Shown in pieces: positions 15,349 through 23,660 of a DNA stretch of 27,765 nucleotides. How positions within the stretch are numbered: position 1 is the first letter of the stretch; each line of letters begins with the position of its first letter. Source of the stretch: Gallionella sp. (GTDB lineage Bacteria > Pseudomonadota > Gammaproteobacteria > Burkholderiales > Gallionellaceae); the NCBI GenBank assembly GCA_029850565.1, contig JARCRR010000021.1, positions 1 to 27,765 on the forward strand. The letters run 5' to 3'. A program made the position numbers and the translations under genes. A model generated the notes under the pieces. That model worked only from the letters and a program-made list of their open reading frames with translations, searched no databases and was not told the origin of the DNA.

Positions 15349-16800
15349 ATGATCGAATCCAGCCTCTCACAGATGGGCGCGGCATTGCGCGCCAAAAAGA
15401 TCTCCAGCGTCGAACTGACTCAACTCTATCTCGACCGCATCACCAAGCTGAATCCCGAGCTGAATGCCTACATCACGGTCAGGCCGGAAGCTTCTTTGGC
15501 ACAGGCTAGAGCCGCCGATGCGCGCATCGCGGCAGGCACAGCCGAAGCCCTGACCGGCATCCCCTTCGGCCAGAAGGACATCTTCTGCGCCAAGGACTGG
15601 CTGACCACCTGCGGTTCCAAGATGCTGCACAACTTCGTCTCGCCCTATGACGCTCACGTCATCTCGCAATTCAACAACGCGGGTGCGGTGAGCCTCGGCA
15701 AGACCAACATGGACGAGTTCGCCATGGGCTCATCCAACGAGACCTCGCATTACGGCGCAGTAAAAAATCCTTGGGACAAGGCGCGCGTGCCCGGCGGCTC
15801 GTCCGGCGGCACCGCCTCTGCCATTGCGGCACGGCTGTGTGCGGCAGCGACCGGAACCGATACCGGCGGCTCCATCCGCCAACCTGCCGCGCTGTGCGGC
15901 ATCTCCGGCTTGAAGCCCACTTATGGCGTGGTGTCGCGTTACGGCATGATCGCCTTCGCTTCCAGCCTCGACCAGGCAGGCCCGATGGGACGCAGCGCCG
16001 AAGATTTAGCGCTGATGCTGAACACCATGGCGGGATTCGACGAACGCGATTCCACCTCGCTGCAACGCGACAAGGAAGACTACGCACGCGACCTGAACAA
16101 GCCCTTGAATGGTCTGCGCATCGGCATCCCCAAGGAATTCTTCGCGGAAGGCTTGGGCAGCGATGTGGCAAAAGCGGTCGAAGCCGCCATCGCCGAATAC
16201 AAGAAGCTGGGCGCGGTCATGGTCGATATCAGTCTGCCCAACACGAGACTCTCCATCCCCGTCTACTACGTGCTGGCGCCGGCAGAAGCGTCGAGCAACC
16301 TGTCACGCTTCGACGGCGTACGTTATGGATACCGCGCGCCCGAGTACAGCGACCTCGCCGACATGTACGAGAAGAGCCGCGCGCAGGGCTTTGGCGCGGA
16401 AGTGCAGCGCCGCATCATGATCGGCACTTATGTGCTGAGCCACGGCTACTACGACGCTTACTATCTGCAAGCGCAGAAGATACGTCGCCTGATTGCGCAG
16501 GACTTCACCGAAGCGTACAAACACTGTGACGTCATCATGGGGCCGACCTCGCCGTCCACCGCGTTCAAGCTGGGCGAGAAAGGTGACGATCCGGTACAGA
16601 TGTATCTGTCCGACATCTACACCATCGCGGTGAATCTGGCCGGTCTGCCCGGCATGTCCATCCCCTGCGGTTTCGGCGACAACGACATGCCGGTGGGCTT
16701 GCAGATCATCGGCAACTATTTCGACGAAGCGCGCATGTTGAACGTGGCGCACCAATATCAACTGGCGACCGACTGGCACAGCCGCGCGCCGCAGGCGTAG
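15349..16800 (+). CDS. gatA: Asp/Glu-tRNA amidotransferase subunit A
   Basis: Glutaminase subunit of 483 residues from the amidase-signature family; it releases ammonia from glutamine for GatB. The Ser-cisSer-Lys triad is complete: Lys76 in FGQKDIF, Ser152 in PGGSSGG and nucleophile Ser176 in TDTGGSIRQP. The 24-residue spacing of the serines equals that known for other GatA proteins. The length is normal and no truncation is seen. It follows gatC by five bases and precedes gatB by 12 bases. The presence of GatCAB implies indirect Asn-tRNA and/or Gln-tRNA synthesis, depending on whether AsnRS and GlnRS exist elsewhere in the genome. Confidence 0.97.
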   Translation: MIESSLSQMGAALRAKKISSVELTQLYLDRITKLNPELNAYITVRPEASLAQARAADARIAAGTAEALTGIPFGQKDIFCAKDWLTTCGSKMLHNFVSPYDAHVISQFNNAGAVSLGKTNMDEFAMGSSNETSHYGAVKNPWDKARVPGGSSGGTASAIAARLCAAATGTDTGGSIRQPAALCGISGLKPTYGVVSRYGMIAFASSLDQAGPMGRSAEDLALMLNTMAGFDERDSTSLQRDKEDYARDLNKPLNGLRIGIPKEFFAEGLGSDVAKAVEAAIAEYKKLGAVMVDISLPNTRLSIPVYYVLAPAEASSNLSRFDGVRYGYRAPEYSDLADMYEKSRAQGFGAEVQRRIMIGTYVLSHGYYDAYYLQAQKIRRLIAQDFTEAYKHCDVIMGPTSPSTAFKLGEKGDDPVQMYLSDIYTIAVNLAGLPGMSIPCGFGDNDMPVGLQIIGNYFDEARMLNVAHQYQLATDWHSRAPQA

Positions 16801-16812
16801 TAAGGAAACAAA

Positions 16813-18306
16813 ATGACTTGGGAAATCGTCATCGGACTGGAAGTACACACCCAGCTTTCGACCAACACAAAGATATTCTCCGGCGCATCGACTGCGTTTG
16901 GCGCGGAACCGAACACACAAGCGGATGCAGTGAGTATCGCCTTGCCCGGCGTGTTGCCCGTGCTGAACAAAGGTGCGGTGGAACGAGCGATCAAGTTCGG
17001 CCTCGCCACCGGTGCGCACATCGCGCCGCGCTCGGTGTTCGCGCGCAAGAATTATTTCTACCCCGATCTACCCAAGGGCTACCAGATCAGTCAGTTCGAT
17101 CTGCCCGTGGTTGGACAGGGCGCACTGACCATTCAGGTCGAACCACTGTCGGGCAATGCAAAACCTTATGAGAAGACCGTGCGTATCACGCGCGCCCACT
17201 TGGAAGAGGACGCAGGCAAATCCGTACATGGCGATTCGCAGGGTGTGACCGGCATCGACCTGAACCGTGCCGGTACGCCGCTGCTGGAGATCGTGTCCGA
17301 ACCCGACATGTGCTCTGCCGCCGAAGCCGTGGCCTATGCCAAAGCGCTGCACACGCTGGTGCGCTGGATCGGCATCTGCGACGGCAACATGCAGGAAGGT
17401 TCGTTCCGTTGCGACGTGAACGTGTCCGTGCGCAAGCCCGGCCAGCCGCTGGGCACGCGCCGCGAGATCAAGAACCTGAACTCGTTCAAGTTCATGCAGC
17501 AGGCCATCGACTACGAAGTGCAATGGCAGATCGACACCATAGAGAACGGCGGCAAGGTGCATCAGGCCACAATCCTGTTCAATCCCGATACCGGCGAGAC
17601 GCGCGCGATGCGCAGCAAGGAAGACGCGCACGATTACCGTTATTTCCCCGATCCCGATCTATTGCCGCTGGAGATATCACCGGACTGGATTGAGCAGGTG
17701 CGCGACACTTTGCCCGAGTTGCCCCGCGAAAAATATGACCGCTACACAAACGAGTTGCTATTGTTCCCAAACGACGCAGCTGTATTAACCGCCTCTTTTG
17801 AAATAGCTCAATATTTTGAAGCTGTTTTAGCTGAGCTAAGAAGTATTCCCGACATACCCTATGCAACTCAGTCACCGGATGTAGCTAATGCTAAACATGC
17901 GGCAAATTGGGTAATTAACGATGTAAGTTCGCGACTCAATAGAGATGGCATCTCAATTGAGAATAGCCCAGTTTCACCAAAACAATTGGCCGGACTGTTG
18001 GCAAACATTTTCAAGAATATTCTTTCTGGCAAACTTGCCAAGGAAGTTTTGATGACAATGTGGGAAGAAGGCGGCGACGCGGATGCCATCATCGAAGCGA
18101 AAGGCTTGAAGCAGGTCTCCGACAGCGGCGCCATCGAAGCGCTGGTAGACGAGATCATCGCGGGCAATGCGGACAAGGTCGCGGAGTATCGCAGCGGCAA
18201 AGACAAGTTGTTCGGCTTCTTCGTCGGCCTCGCCATGAAAGCCAGCAAGGGCAAAGCCAATCCAGCGCAACTGAATGAGATACTGAAAAACAAACTCGCT
18301 TCGTAA
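16813..18306 (+). CDS. gatB: Asp/Glu-tRNA amidotransferase subunit B, with internal AT-rich block
   Basis: The 497-residue kinase/amidotransferase subunit that phosphorylates and amidates the misacylated tRNA. The N-terminal signature WEIVIGLEVHTQLSTNTKIF is intact. DLPKGYQISQFD, GIDLNRAGTPLLEIVSEPDM, GSFRCDVNVS and EIKNLNSFKF follow in the cradle domain. The helical and YqeY-like tail domains end with ANPAQLNEILKNKL. The reading frame is complete, but bases about 17740-18060 (residues about 310-416) have a sharply different base composition from both sides. AAGGAAA lies about five bases before the ATG. The stop TAA shares its last base with the ATG of the ankyrin gene. Confidence 0.97.
   Translation: MTWEIVIGLEVHTQLSTNTKIFSGASTAFGAEPNTQADAVSIALPGVLPVLNKGAVERAIKFGLATGAHIAPRSVFARKNYFYPDLPKGYQISQFDLPVVGQGALTIQVEPLSGNAKPYEKTVRITRAHLEEDAGKSVHGDSQGVTGIDLNRAGTPLLEIVSEPDMCSAAEAVAYAKALHTLVRWIGICDGNMQEGSFRCDVNVSVRKPGQPLGTRREIKNLNSFKFMQQAIDYEVQWQIDTIENGGKVHQATILFNPDTGETRAMRSKEDAHDYRYFPDPDLLPLEISPDWIEQVRDTLPELPREKYDRYTNELLLFPNDAAVLTASFEIAQYFEAVLAELRSIPDIPYATQSPDVANAKHAANWVINDVSSRLNRDGISIENSPVSPKQLAGLLANIFKNILSGKLAKEVLMTMWEEGGDADAIIEAKGLKQVSDSGAIEALVDEIIAGNADKVAEYRSGKDKLFGFFVGLAMKASKGKANPAQLNEILKNKLAS
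17740..18060 (+). other. AT-rich mosaic block within gatB
   Basis: By hand count 17761-18060 holds 123 G+C in 300 bases (41%). By comparison 17401-17460 holds 43 in 60 and 18121-18180 holds 38 in 60. Codons switch to AT-ending forms (TTA, GCT, AAT, AGA) and switch back abruptly near GGCGGCGACGCG. The frame and GatB protein features are kept, which suggests replacement by a homologous segment, not an inserted element. Confidence 0.75.
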
Positions 18307-19097
18307 TGGCTGTTCGTCGCGTCAAATTGCTGTTTCAGAATCTTCCTGAAAAATATCCTCGTCATCTTGAAAAGGAGTATCCCCGCGTTCTGCATAAATT
18401 GATGCAACTGTGGGATCAACCACAGTTCGCGAGTTATATGCAGGATCTGCTCGTCAGCTCGCGTCCGGGGCGTCAGGGATTTTCTCCCGACGGGATGCAA
18501 GAGTTGTTGTATATCAGCAGACTTCACGACTCATGCCACAAGCAAAAGATCAAGTTGCCGCCTTTGGAAAACCCGTGGGAGTCTCTCCCGCCGGCCAATC
18601 GCACACCGCAGTCTTACCAGTTCGCACTTCAGAGTGGCGACATGAAGCAACTCCGTGTTTATCTGACCGGAGGCATCCCGCTTGATTACCACTTCGAGGA
18701 TGGCGGCGGCACACCTGTCGCTATCGCCGCAGCAAGCGGACAAACTGCCGTGGTCTCACTGCTGATCAAGTTGGGGGCCCACATCAATTCCACCGACAGC
18801 GGACGCTATACCCCATTGCACTGGGCAGCTTTTTTCGGTCACTACGATGTGGCGGGTGAGCTTCTGAAGAATGGCGCCAATATCGATGCCCAGCAAAACA
18901 CCGGGAGTACACCCCTAGTGCTTGCCGTGATTCGCAACCAAACCAGCATTGTCGACCTGTTGCTCAAGCATGGCGCTGACAAAAAGCTCGGCGGAAAAGA
19001 TGGCACCCCGTTAAGCATTGCGCAAAGCAAGGGAGCGCAGGACATCATTGCGCTGTTGAATGGGGTTGCTCGGCAGCATCTCTACGCAGCAGCTTGA
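18306..19097 (+). CDS. ankyrin-repeat protein with unknown N-terminal region
   Basis: Predicted cytoplasmic protein of 263 residues; partner and function unknown. Residues 1 to about 110 match no family I recognise; they are basic at the start (AVRRVKLLFQNLPEKYPRHL). From about 112 to 255 there are four to five ankyrin repeats, with the clearest helices in GRYTPLHWAAFFGHYDVA, GSTPLVLAVIRNQTSIVDLL and GTPLSIAQSKGAQDIIALL. There is no signal peptide. The ATG overlaps the gatB stop by one base (TAATG), so it is translationally coupled to gatB. It converges on the RquA-like gene with only 25 bases between and no visible terminator. Confidence 0.85.
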   Translation: MAVRRVKLLFQNLPEKYPRHLEKEYPRVLHKLMQLWDQPQFASYMQDLLVSSRPGRQGFSPDGMQELLYISRLHDSCHKQKIKLPPLENPWESLPPANRTPQSYQFALQSGDMKQLRVYLTGGIPLDYHFEDGGGTPVAIAAASGQTAVVSLLIKLGAHINSTDSGRYTPLHWAAFFGHYDVAGELLKNGANIDAQQNTGSTPLVLAVIRNQTSIVDLLLKHGADKKLGGKDGTPLSIAQSKGAQDIIALLNGVARQHLYAAA

Positions 19098-19122
19098 ACA
19101 CGCTCAGCGCGGTTGCATAGTC

Positions 19123-19842
19123 TCAACGAACCTCATACAGCCTGACCGTATAAAAATCGGCAAAACAATGTTCGATGTGAGGCTCTCTCGCCAATACTTT
19201 GCCCTGCTTGTGTAATGCCTCGCTCAATTTTGCACTCACATCTTCTTTCCAGAATCCCGGCAGGAAGGGTTCGAGACGACCGAATACCCAACGGGTCGGC
19301 CAGAAACGATAAAGCAAATGGCGATACGGTGTGTTGCCGTATTCGGTGATGAGCACCGAGCCGCCGCGCTTCACCACGCGGGCGATCTCGTCGTACACAT
19401 GCTGACGCGCTTCAGGTGGAAGTTCGTGAAAGAGAAAGAACAGAATCACTTGGTCGAATGCATCGCTGGCATAGCCCAATGATTCCGCGTTCATGCGTGC
19501 GAGCAAACAGCGGTCAGCGACATCCGCTGTCTTGCCACGTGCCAATTCCAACTGCCCGACGGCCACATCGCACAGATGCACTTCGTTGCCGGTGCGGTGT
19601 AGCAGCGAGGGAGTGAGTTTGCCGTACACGCAGGTGAGTTGCAGCAGCCTGGCGCCGGGCTTGCGCTCGATATGCGCGAGCGTCTTATCGAGCAGGGTGT
19701 CGTATTGCCCGAACAGGATGGCATTGATGATGGGCTGGTGATCGAAGAACCAGATGCTCCTGCGCCACAGATAGGCCCACCAGTAGTGACGCGCGAGATA
19801 TTCGGGAACGCCCCCTGTTTGGAATCGTTGGTAGATACGCAT
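19123..19842 (-). CDS. RquA-like class I SAM-dependent enzyme (possible rhodoquinone synthesis)
   Basis: A 239-residue Rossmann SAM-binding protein that resembles RquA, the enzyme that replaces a ubiquinone methoxy group with an amino group to give rhodoquinone. Family-like features are VPEYLARHYWWAYLWRRSI with WFFDHQPIINAILFGQY at about 12-47, and ARLLQLTCVYGKLTPSL. There the usual acidic-xGxGxG motif I is replaced by Gln68-x-x-Cys-Val-Tyr-Gly74, a change I recall as characteristic of RquA. FDQVILFFLFHELPPEAR and GGSVLITEYG follow. No membrane segment is obvious. It begins two bases after the SDR gene stop, at the end of the argS unit. It could instead be a paralogous methyltransferase with a different substrate, so no symbol is given. 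Confidence 0.6.
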   Translation of the reverse strand: MRIYQRFQTGGVPEYLARHYWWAYLWRRSIWFFDHQPIINAILFGQYDTLLDKTLAHIERKPGARLLQLTCVYGKLTPSLLHRTGNEVHLCDVAVGQLELARGKTADVADRCLLARMNAESLGYASDAFDQVILFFLFHELPPEARQHVYDEIARVVKRGGSVLITEYGNTPYRHLLYRFWPTRWVFGRLEPFLPGFWKEDVSAKLSEALHKQGKVLAREPHIEHCFADFYTVRLYEVR

Positions 19843-19844
19843 CG

Positions 19845-20609
19845 TTATCTCTTCAACAAGCCGCGCGGTTTGTGCGGTGCGTTGACGAACAGTCGGTCAT
19901 ACAGCCAGTTCGGCAGTCGCTGCATCACCCAACCGACGATGCCCATCTGCCACGGCACGACGGCGAACGATGTTCCGCTTTCGATGACGCGCGCCATGCG
20001 TCGTGCCGCATCGTCGGCCTCTAGAATGAAGGGCATGGGATAGGGGTTGATGTCGGTCATCGGCGTCTTGATGTAACCCGGCGCGATGGTGACCACCCTC
20101 ACTCCGCTACCGCGCAACTCTACCCGCAACGATTCCAAGTAGGAGATGGCCGCGGCCTTGGAAGCCGAGTAGGCACTGGCACCGGGCAAGCCACGGAAGC
20201 CCGCCACGCTGGAGATACCAACCAGCGTCCCGCGCTTTGCTGCGTGCATGGCATGCACGAACGGTTGAAATGTCTGCACCATGCCCAGCACGTTGACATC
20301 CATCACCTGCTCGAACGCATCGAGGTCTTCCGCATACTCGGTAAGGGTGCCGACACTCACGCCCGCATTGGCGATGACGATATCCGGCACACCCGCGCGC
20401 GACACAAAATCCCGCGCTGCATATTGGATGGCCGACGCATCGCGCACATCCAGCGTGTAGCAATGCACTTGATCGGGGAATTCGGCAGTGAGGGTTTGCA
20501 ACAGTTCACCGCGGCGGGCGAAAGCGGCGACGATTGCGCCGCGCTCAAGATAATGGCGCGTGAGGGCCAGACCGATGCCGCTCGACGCGCCACTTATGAC
20601 AACCTTCAT
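19845..20609 (-). CDS. short-chain dehydrogenase/reductase
   Basis: Classical SDR oxidoreductase of 254 residues; substrate unknown. The dinucleotide-binding motif GASSGIG is at 7-13, the structural NAG at 81-83, and the catalytic residues are Ser134, Tyr147 and Lys151 (YSASK). Arg residues after beta-2 (FARRGE, 30-35) hint at NADPH preference. The C-terminal segment after 215 is basic and slightly hydrophobic, ending LFVNAPHKPRGLLKR. The start overlaps the dsbA stop by one base, and the gene is followed two bases later by the RquA-like gene. The coupling suggests a shared unit, but I see no direct biochemical link to disulfide formation. Confidence 0.9.
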   Translation of the reverse strand: MKVVISGASSGIGLALTRHYLERGAIVAAFARRGELLQTLTAEFPDQVHCYTLDVRDASAIQYAARDFVSRAGVPDIVIANAGVSVGTLTEYAEDLDAFEQVMDVNVLGMVQTFQPFVHAMHAAKRGTLVGISSVAGFRGLPGASAYSASKAAAISYLESLRVELRGSGVRVVTIAPGYIKTPMTDINPYPMPFILEADDAARRMARVIESGTSFAVVPWQMGIVGWVMQRLPNWLYDRLFVNAPHKPRGLLKR

Positions 20610-21238
20610 TAACGCTTGTTCGCCTGACGTTCCTTGCGGGCGATTTTGATGACTTCATCCAACACACGGATGGTGTCTGCAGGTTCCAGGCCGGTGATGA
20701 TGTATCTACCATCGACTGCAATGGTCGGTGTGCCGCGTATACCAAACGCTTGGACCATCTGATTGCTGCGTGCGACCTTGCTTTGCAGTGAGAACGAGTT
20801 GTACGCCGCACCAAATTTGGCTTTATCCACACCGCGCTTGGCCACGAATTCAGTGATCTTGGCTTCGTCGCTCAGATCGGTGTTGTAGACGTTCCAGGCT
20901 TCGAACAGATCGTTATGCAATCTTGCACGCTGACCGATGGATTCCAAGGCGTAGAAAGCGCGCGCCATCGGCTCCCATGTATCACGGAAGATGACCGGAA
21001 CCATCTGCAACTCCACATCCTTCGGCATCTTCTTTTCCCAAGCACTCAACGGACCATGCAAGTGATAGCAATGCGAGCAACCGTAGAAGAAGAACTCCAA
21101 CACCTCGACCTTGCTGCCGCTTGCAGTTGGCTGTGCCGGATTGAGCACTTTGTAATCACGACCCGCGACCACTTCGGCCTGCGCTTGGGTCGCGCAAAGC
21201 AACACGAGGACGGCGAAGAATTTACCGAACAGTTTCAT
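20609..21238 (-). CDS. dsbA: periplasmic thiol:disulfide oxidoreductase DsbA-like
   Basis: Exported thioredoxin-fold protein of 209 residues that introduces disulfides into periplasmic proteins and is reoxidised by DsbB. A signal peptide covers about 1-21 (KLFGKFFAVLVLLCATQAQA). The active site is Cys54-Ser-His-Cys57 in FFFYGCSHCYHLHG, unlike the CPHC of E. coli DsbA. The cis-proline loop is GIRGTPTIAVDG. ATG 21238 was chosen because it gives the signal peptide and has GGAGATAA just upstream; 18 further codons are open but not peptide-like. It lies 17 bases after the SPOR gene. DsbL- or DsbC-type roles are less likely given the overall sequence. Confidence 0.9.
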   Translation of the reverse strand: MKLFGKFFAVLVLLCATQAQAEVVAGRDYKVLNPAQPTASGSKVEVLEFFFYGCSHCYHLHGPLSAWEKKMPKDVELQMVPVIFRDTWEPMARAFYALESIGQRARLHNDLFEAWNVYNTDLSDEAKITEFVAKRGVDKAKFGAAYNSFSLQSKVARSNQMVQAFGIRGTPTIAVDGRYIITGLEPADTIRVLDEVIKIARKERQANKR

Positions 21239-21254
21239 CCTTATCTCCTGTAGA

Positions 21255-21827
21255 TCACTGGGCATGCAACGCGGAGGCGTTATTGATGCCATTCTGTTTC
21301 AAATTGGCGATGGCAGCATTCGCTTCAACCATCCCCTTGTACGGGCCGAGACGCACACGATGGAACACGCCTTTACCCGGAACGTCAGCTTTCTGCACGC
21401 TGGCTTCCATGCCTACGAGTGCCAGTTTCGCTTTTAGTTTCTCCGCATCGTCAGCATTCTGGAAAGCGCCTGCCTGAACAAAATACAGCGCGCTATCAAC
21501 GGTCGATTTAGCCGGAGGGTTGACGGCATGAGGTATGGGTTTGGCCTGCTTGGTCACACCACCTTCGGGCTTGTCCGGTAGCACTTTATAGAACTCGAAA
21601 TTCTGAGTCCCGCCAACAGCCGAAGCGGCTACCGGCGCACTCGCCGGAGCGATCTGTGGCATCACTTTCGGCGGCTCGCGTTGCTCTTTGTTGCTAAAGG
21701 AGGCCGGGTTCTTTTCCACCACATACCATGCGATGAATCCGGCAGCCGCCACACCCAGCACCATGCCGATGATCATCCCCGCGACTACTTTGGATTTTTG
21801 TGATCCGCCGCCACTCTCTTTAGCCAT
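21255..21827 (-). CDS. ftsN: FtsN-like SPOR-domain cell division protein
   Basis: Bitopic inner-membrane protein of 190 residues. A short cytoplasmic N-terminus (AKESGGGSQKSK) is followed by one membrane segment at about 14-35 (VVAGMIIGMVLGVAAAGFIA), a Pro/Ala-rich periplasmic linker, and a SPOR domain at about 110-185. The SPOR domain (YFVQAGAFQNADDAE, FHRVRLGPYKGMVEA) binds denuded peptidoglycan at the septum. The position directly after argS is the usual place for ftsN-like genes in Beta- and Gammaproteobacteria, which supports FtsN over other SPOR proteins. The essential helix that activates the divisome cannot be identified by eye. Confidence 0.8.
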   Translation of the reverse strand: MAKESGGGSQKSKVVAGMIIGMVLGVAAAGFIAWYVVEKNPASFSNKEQREPPKVMPQIAPASAPVAASAVGGTQNFEFYKVLPDKPEGGVTKQAKPIPHAVNPPAKSTVDSALYFVQAGAFQNADDAEKLKAKLALVGMEASVQKADVPGKGVFHRVRLGPYKGMVEANAAIANLKQNGINNASALHAQ

Positions 21828-21845
21828 GTCCGTTCCTTTGTGTGG

Positions 21846-23522
21846 TTACATCTTCTCAGGTGCGGAGACACCCAACAAAGCCAAGCCATTTTTCAATACT
21901 TGCGCCACCGCCGCAATCAACGCCAGGCGCGCCAGCTTGAGCCTCTCATCCTCGACCAGAAAGCGCGAGGCATTATAGTAGCTGTGAAAATCGGCGGCCA
22001 ATTCTTTGAGGTAGAACGCGACCAGATGCGGCGCGAGGTCTTCCGCCGCCGTCTCGATCACTTGCGGGTAGTCGATCATGCGTTGCAGCAATTGTGTTTC
22101 GTATTCGCTGTCCAGCACGCTCACATCGGCATTCAGCAAAGCCAGACGCTCGCCGCCCCACTGCGCCAGCACCGTGCTGATGCGGGCATGAGCGTATTGG
22201 ATGTAGTACACCGGATTGTCGTTGCTCTGCGATTTGGCGAGATCGATATCGAACACCAGTTGCGAATCGGGATGGCGCGCGGCGAGGAAATAGCGCGTCG
22301 CGTCGCAGCCCACTTCGTCGATCAGGTCGCGCAGCGTGACGTAGCTGCCCGCGCGCTTGGATATCTTCACCTCTTCGCCGTTCTTCAGCACCGTCACCAT
22401 CTGGTGCAGCACGTAGTCCGGCCAGCCCTTGGGAATGCCCGCATCCAGCGCCTGCAACCCGGCGCGCACGCGGGTAATGGTGGAGTGGTGGTCGGAACCC
22501 TGCTCATTGATGACGCGCACAAAACCGCGTTTCCATTTTTCCAGATTGTAGGCCACGTCCGGCACGAAGTAGGTGTAACCGCCGTCGCTCTTGCGCATCA
22601 CGCGGTCTTTGTCGTCGCCGAAATCGGTGGTGCGCAACCACAGTGCGCCTTCCTGTTCGTAAGTGTGGCCGCTGGCGATGAGCTTCTGCACCGTGGCTTC
22701 CACCTTGCCCTCGGTATACAGCGCCGACTCCAACGAGAACACATCGAACTCCACCTGAAACGCGCGCAGATCCAGATCTTGCTCGCGGCGCAGATAGGCC
22801 ACGGCGAAATGGCGGATGGCCTCGGCGTCGTTCACATCGCCCTTGCCGGTGATATGCTGATCGTCCGCCTCGACGGTCTCTTTCGCCATGTAGCTGCGCG
22901 CCACATCCATGATGTAATCGCCGCGATAACCCGACTCCGGCCAGGAAGGATCGTCCGGCGTAATGCCCTTGCAACGCAACAGCACCGACAAGGTCAAGTT
23001 GTCGATCTGCGCGCCCGCATCGTTGTAGTAAAACTCGCGTGTCACATTCCAGCCCGCCGCGTGTAGCACGTTGCATAGGCAATCGCCCACCGCCGCACCG
23101 CGGCCGTGGCCGACATGCAGCGGGCCGGTCGGGTTGGCGGAGACGAACTCCACGCCCACCTTGCGCCCGCCGCCGACATGCACATGTCCGTAGCCCGCGC
23201 CCGCCTGCAACACGCCATGCACCACGTCCTGCTTGGCGGCGGTGGTGATGAACACGTTGATGAAACCCGCACCCGCGATCTCCACCTTGTCGATGACATC
23301 GGATTTCGGCAATGCCGCGATCAGCGCGTTGGCGATGTCGCGCGGCGACTTGCGCAGCGGCTTGGCCAACTGCATCGCCAGATTGCAGGCGTAATCGCCG
23401 TGCGAGGCTTGCTTGGGTCGTTCAATAAGCACGGTCGCGCCATCATGCTCGGGCGCAACCTCGCGCAAAGCTTGCGCGAACAGATCGGACAAATGGGATT
23501 TGAAATTCAGGACTGCGGACAT
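21846..23522 (-). CDS. argS: arginyl-tRNA synthetase
   Basis: Class I aminoacyl-tRNA synthetase of 558 residues that charges tRNA(Arg). The HIGH-type motif is in SANPTGPLHVGHGRG and the KMSKS-like motif reads KISKRAG. The N-terminal Add1 domain (LNFKSHLSDLFAQAL) and the C-terminal DALR anticodon-binding domain (about 440-558, ending LALLGVSAPEKM) are complete. ATG 23522 follows closely on a good promoter. It is the first gene of a minus-strand unit with ftsN, dsbA, the SDR gene and the RquA-like gene; the argS-ftsN gap is 18 bases. A long plus-strand open frame over this gene is a codon-usage shadow. Confidence 0.97.
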   Translation of the reverse strand: MSAVLNFKSHLSDLFAQALREVAPEHDGATVLIERPKQASHGDYACNLAMQLAKPLRKSPRDIANALIAALPKSDVIDKVEIAGAGFINVFITTAAKQDVVHGVLQAGAGYGHVHVGGGRKVGVEFVSANPTGPLHVGHGRGAAVGDCLCNVLHAAGWNVTREFYYNDAGAQIDNLTLSVLLRCKGITPDDPSWPESGYRGDYIMDVARSYMAKETVEADDQHITGKGDVNDAEAIRHFAVAYLRREQDLDLRAFQVEFDVFSLESALYTEGKVEATVQKLIASGHTYEQEGALWLRTTDFGDDKDRVMRKSDGGYTYFVPDVAYNLEKWKRGFVRVINEQGSDHHSTITRVRAGLQALDAGIPKGWPDYVLHQMVTVLKNGEEVKISKRAGSYVTLRDLIDEVGCDATRYFLAARHPDSQLVFDIDLAKSQSNDNPVYYIQYAHARISTVLAQWGGERLALLNADVSVLDSEYETQLLQRMIDYPQVIETAAEDLAPHLVAFYLKELAADFHSYYNASRFLVEDERLKLARLALIAAVAQVLKNGLALLGVSAPEKM

Positions 23523-23549
23523 TGCTTTACGCCTTCAAAAGAGGCGCGG

Positions 23550-23555
23550 ATTATA
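23550..23555 (-). promoter_or_regulatory. extended -10 promoter element for argS
   Basis: On the minus strand TGCTATAAT gives a perfect extended -10, ending 27 bases upstream of the argS ATG. There is no clear -35, which an extended -10 can tolerate. The leader would be about 20 bases, so there is no room for a T-box or riboswitch. Confidence 0.6.
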
Positions 23556-23660
23556 GCATTTGGGGGCAGTGCAGTTGTTTTTGAACTTGTCGCCACAGCA
23601 AAACCTGATGTGTTGTTTCGTAACCCGTTGCGGTCATTCAACTTACTCCAAAACAGTCTT

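Noticed and set aside
21840..23066. 408-codon plus-strand open frame
   Set aside because: Antisense shadow of argS, with His/Gln/Arg-rich composition and no motifs.
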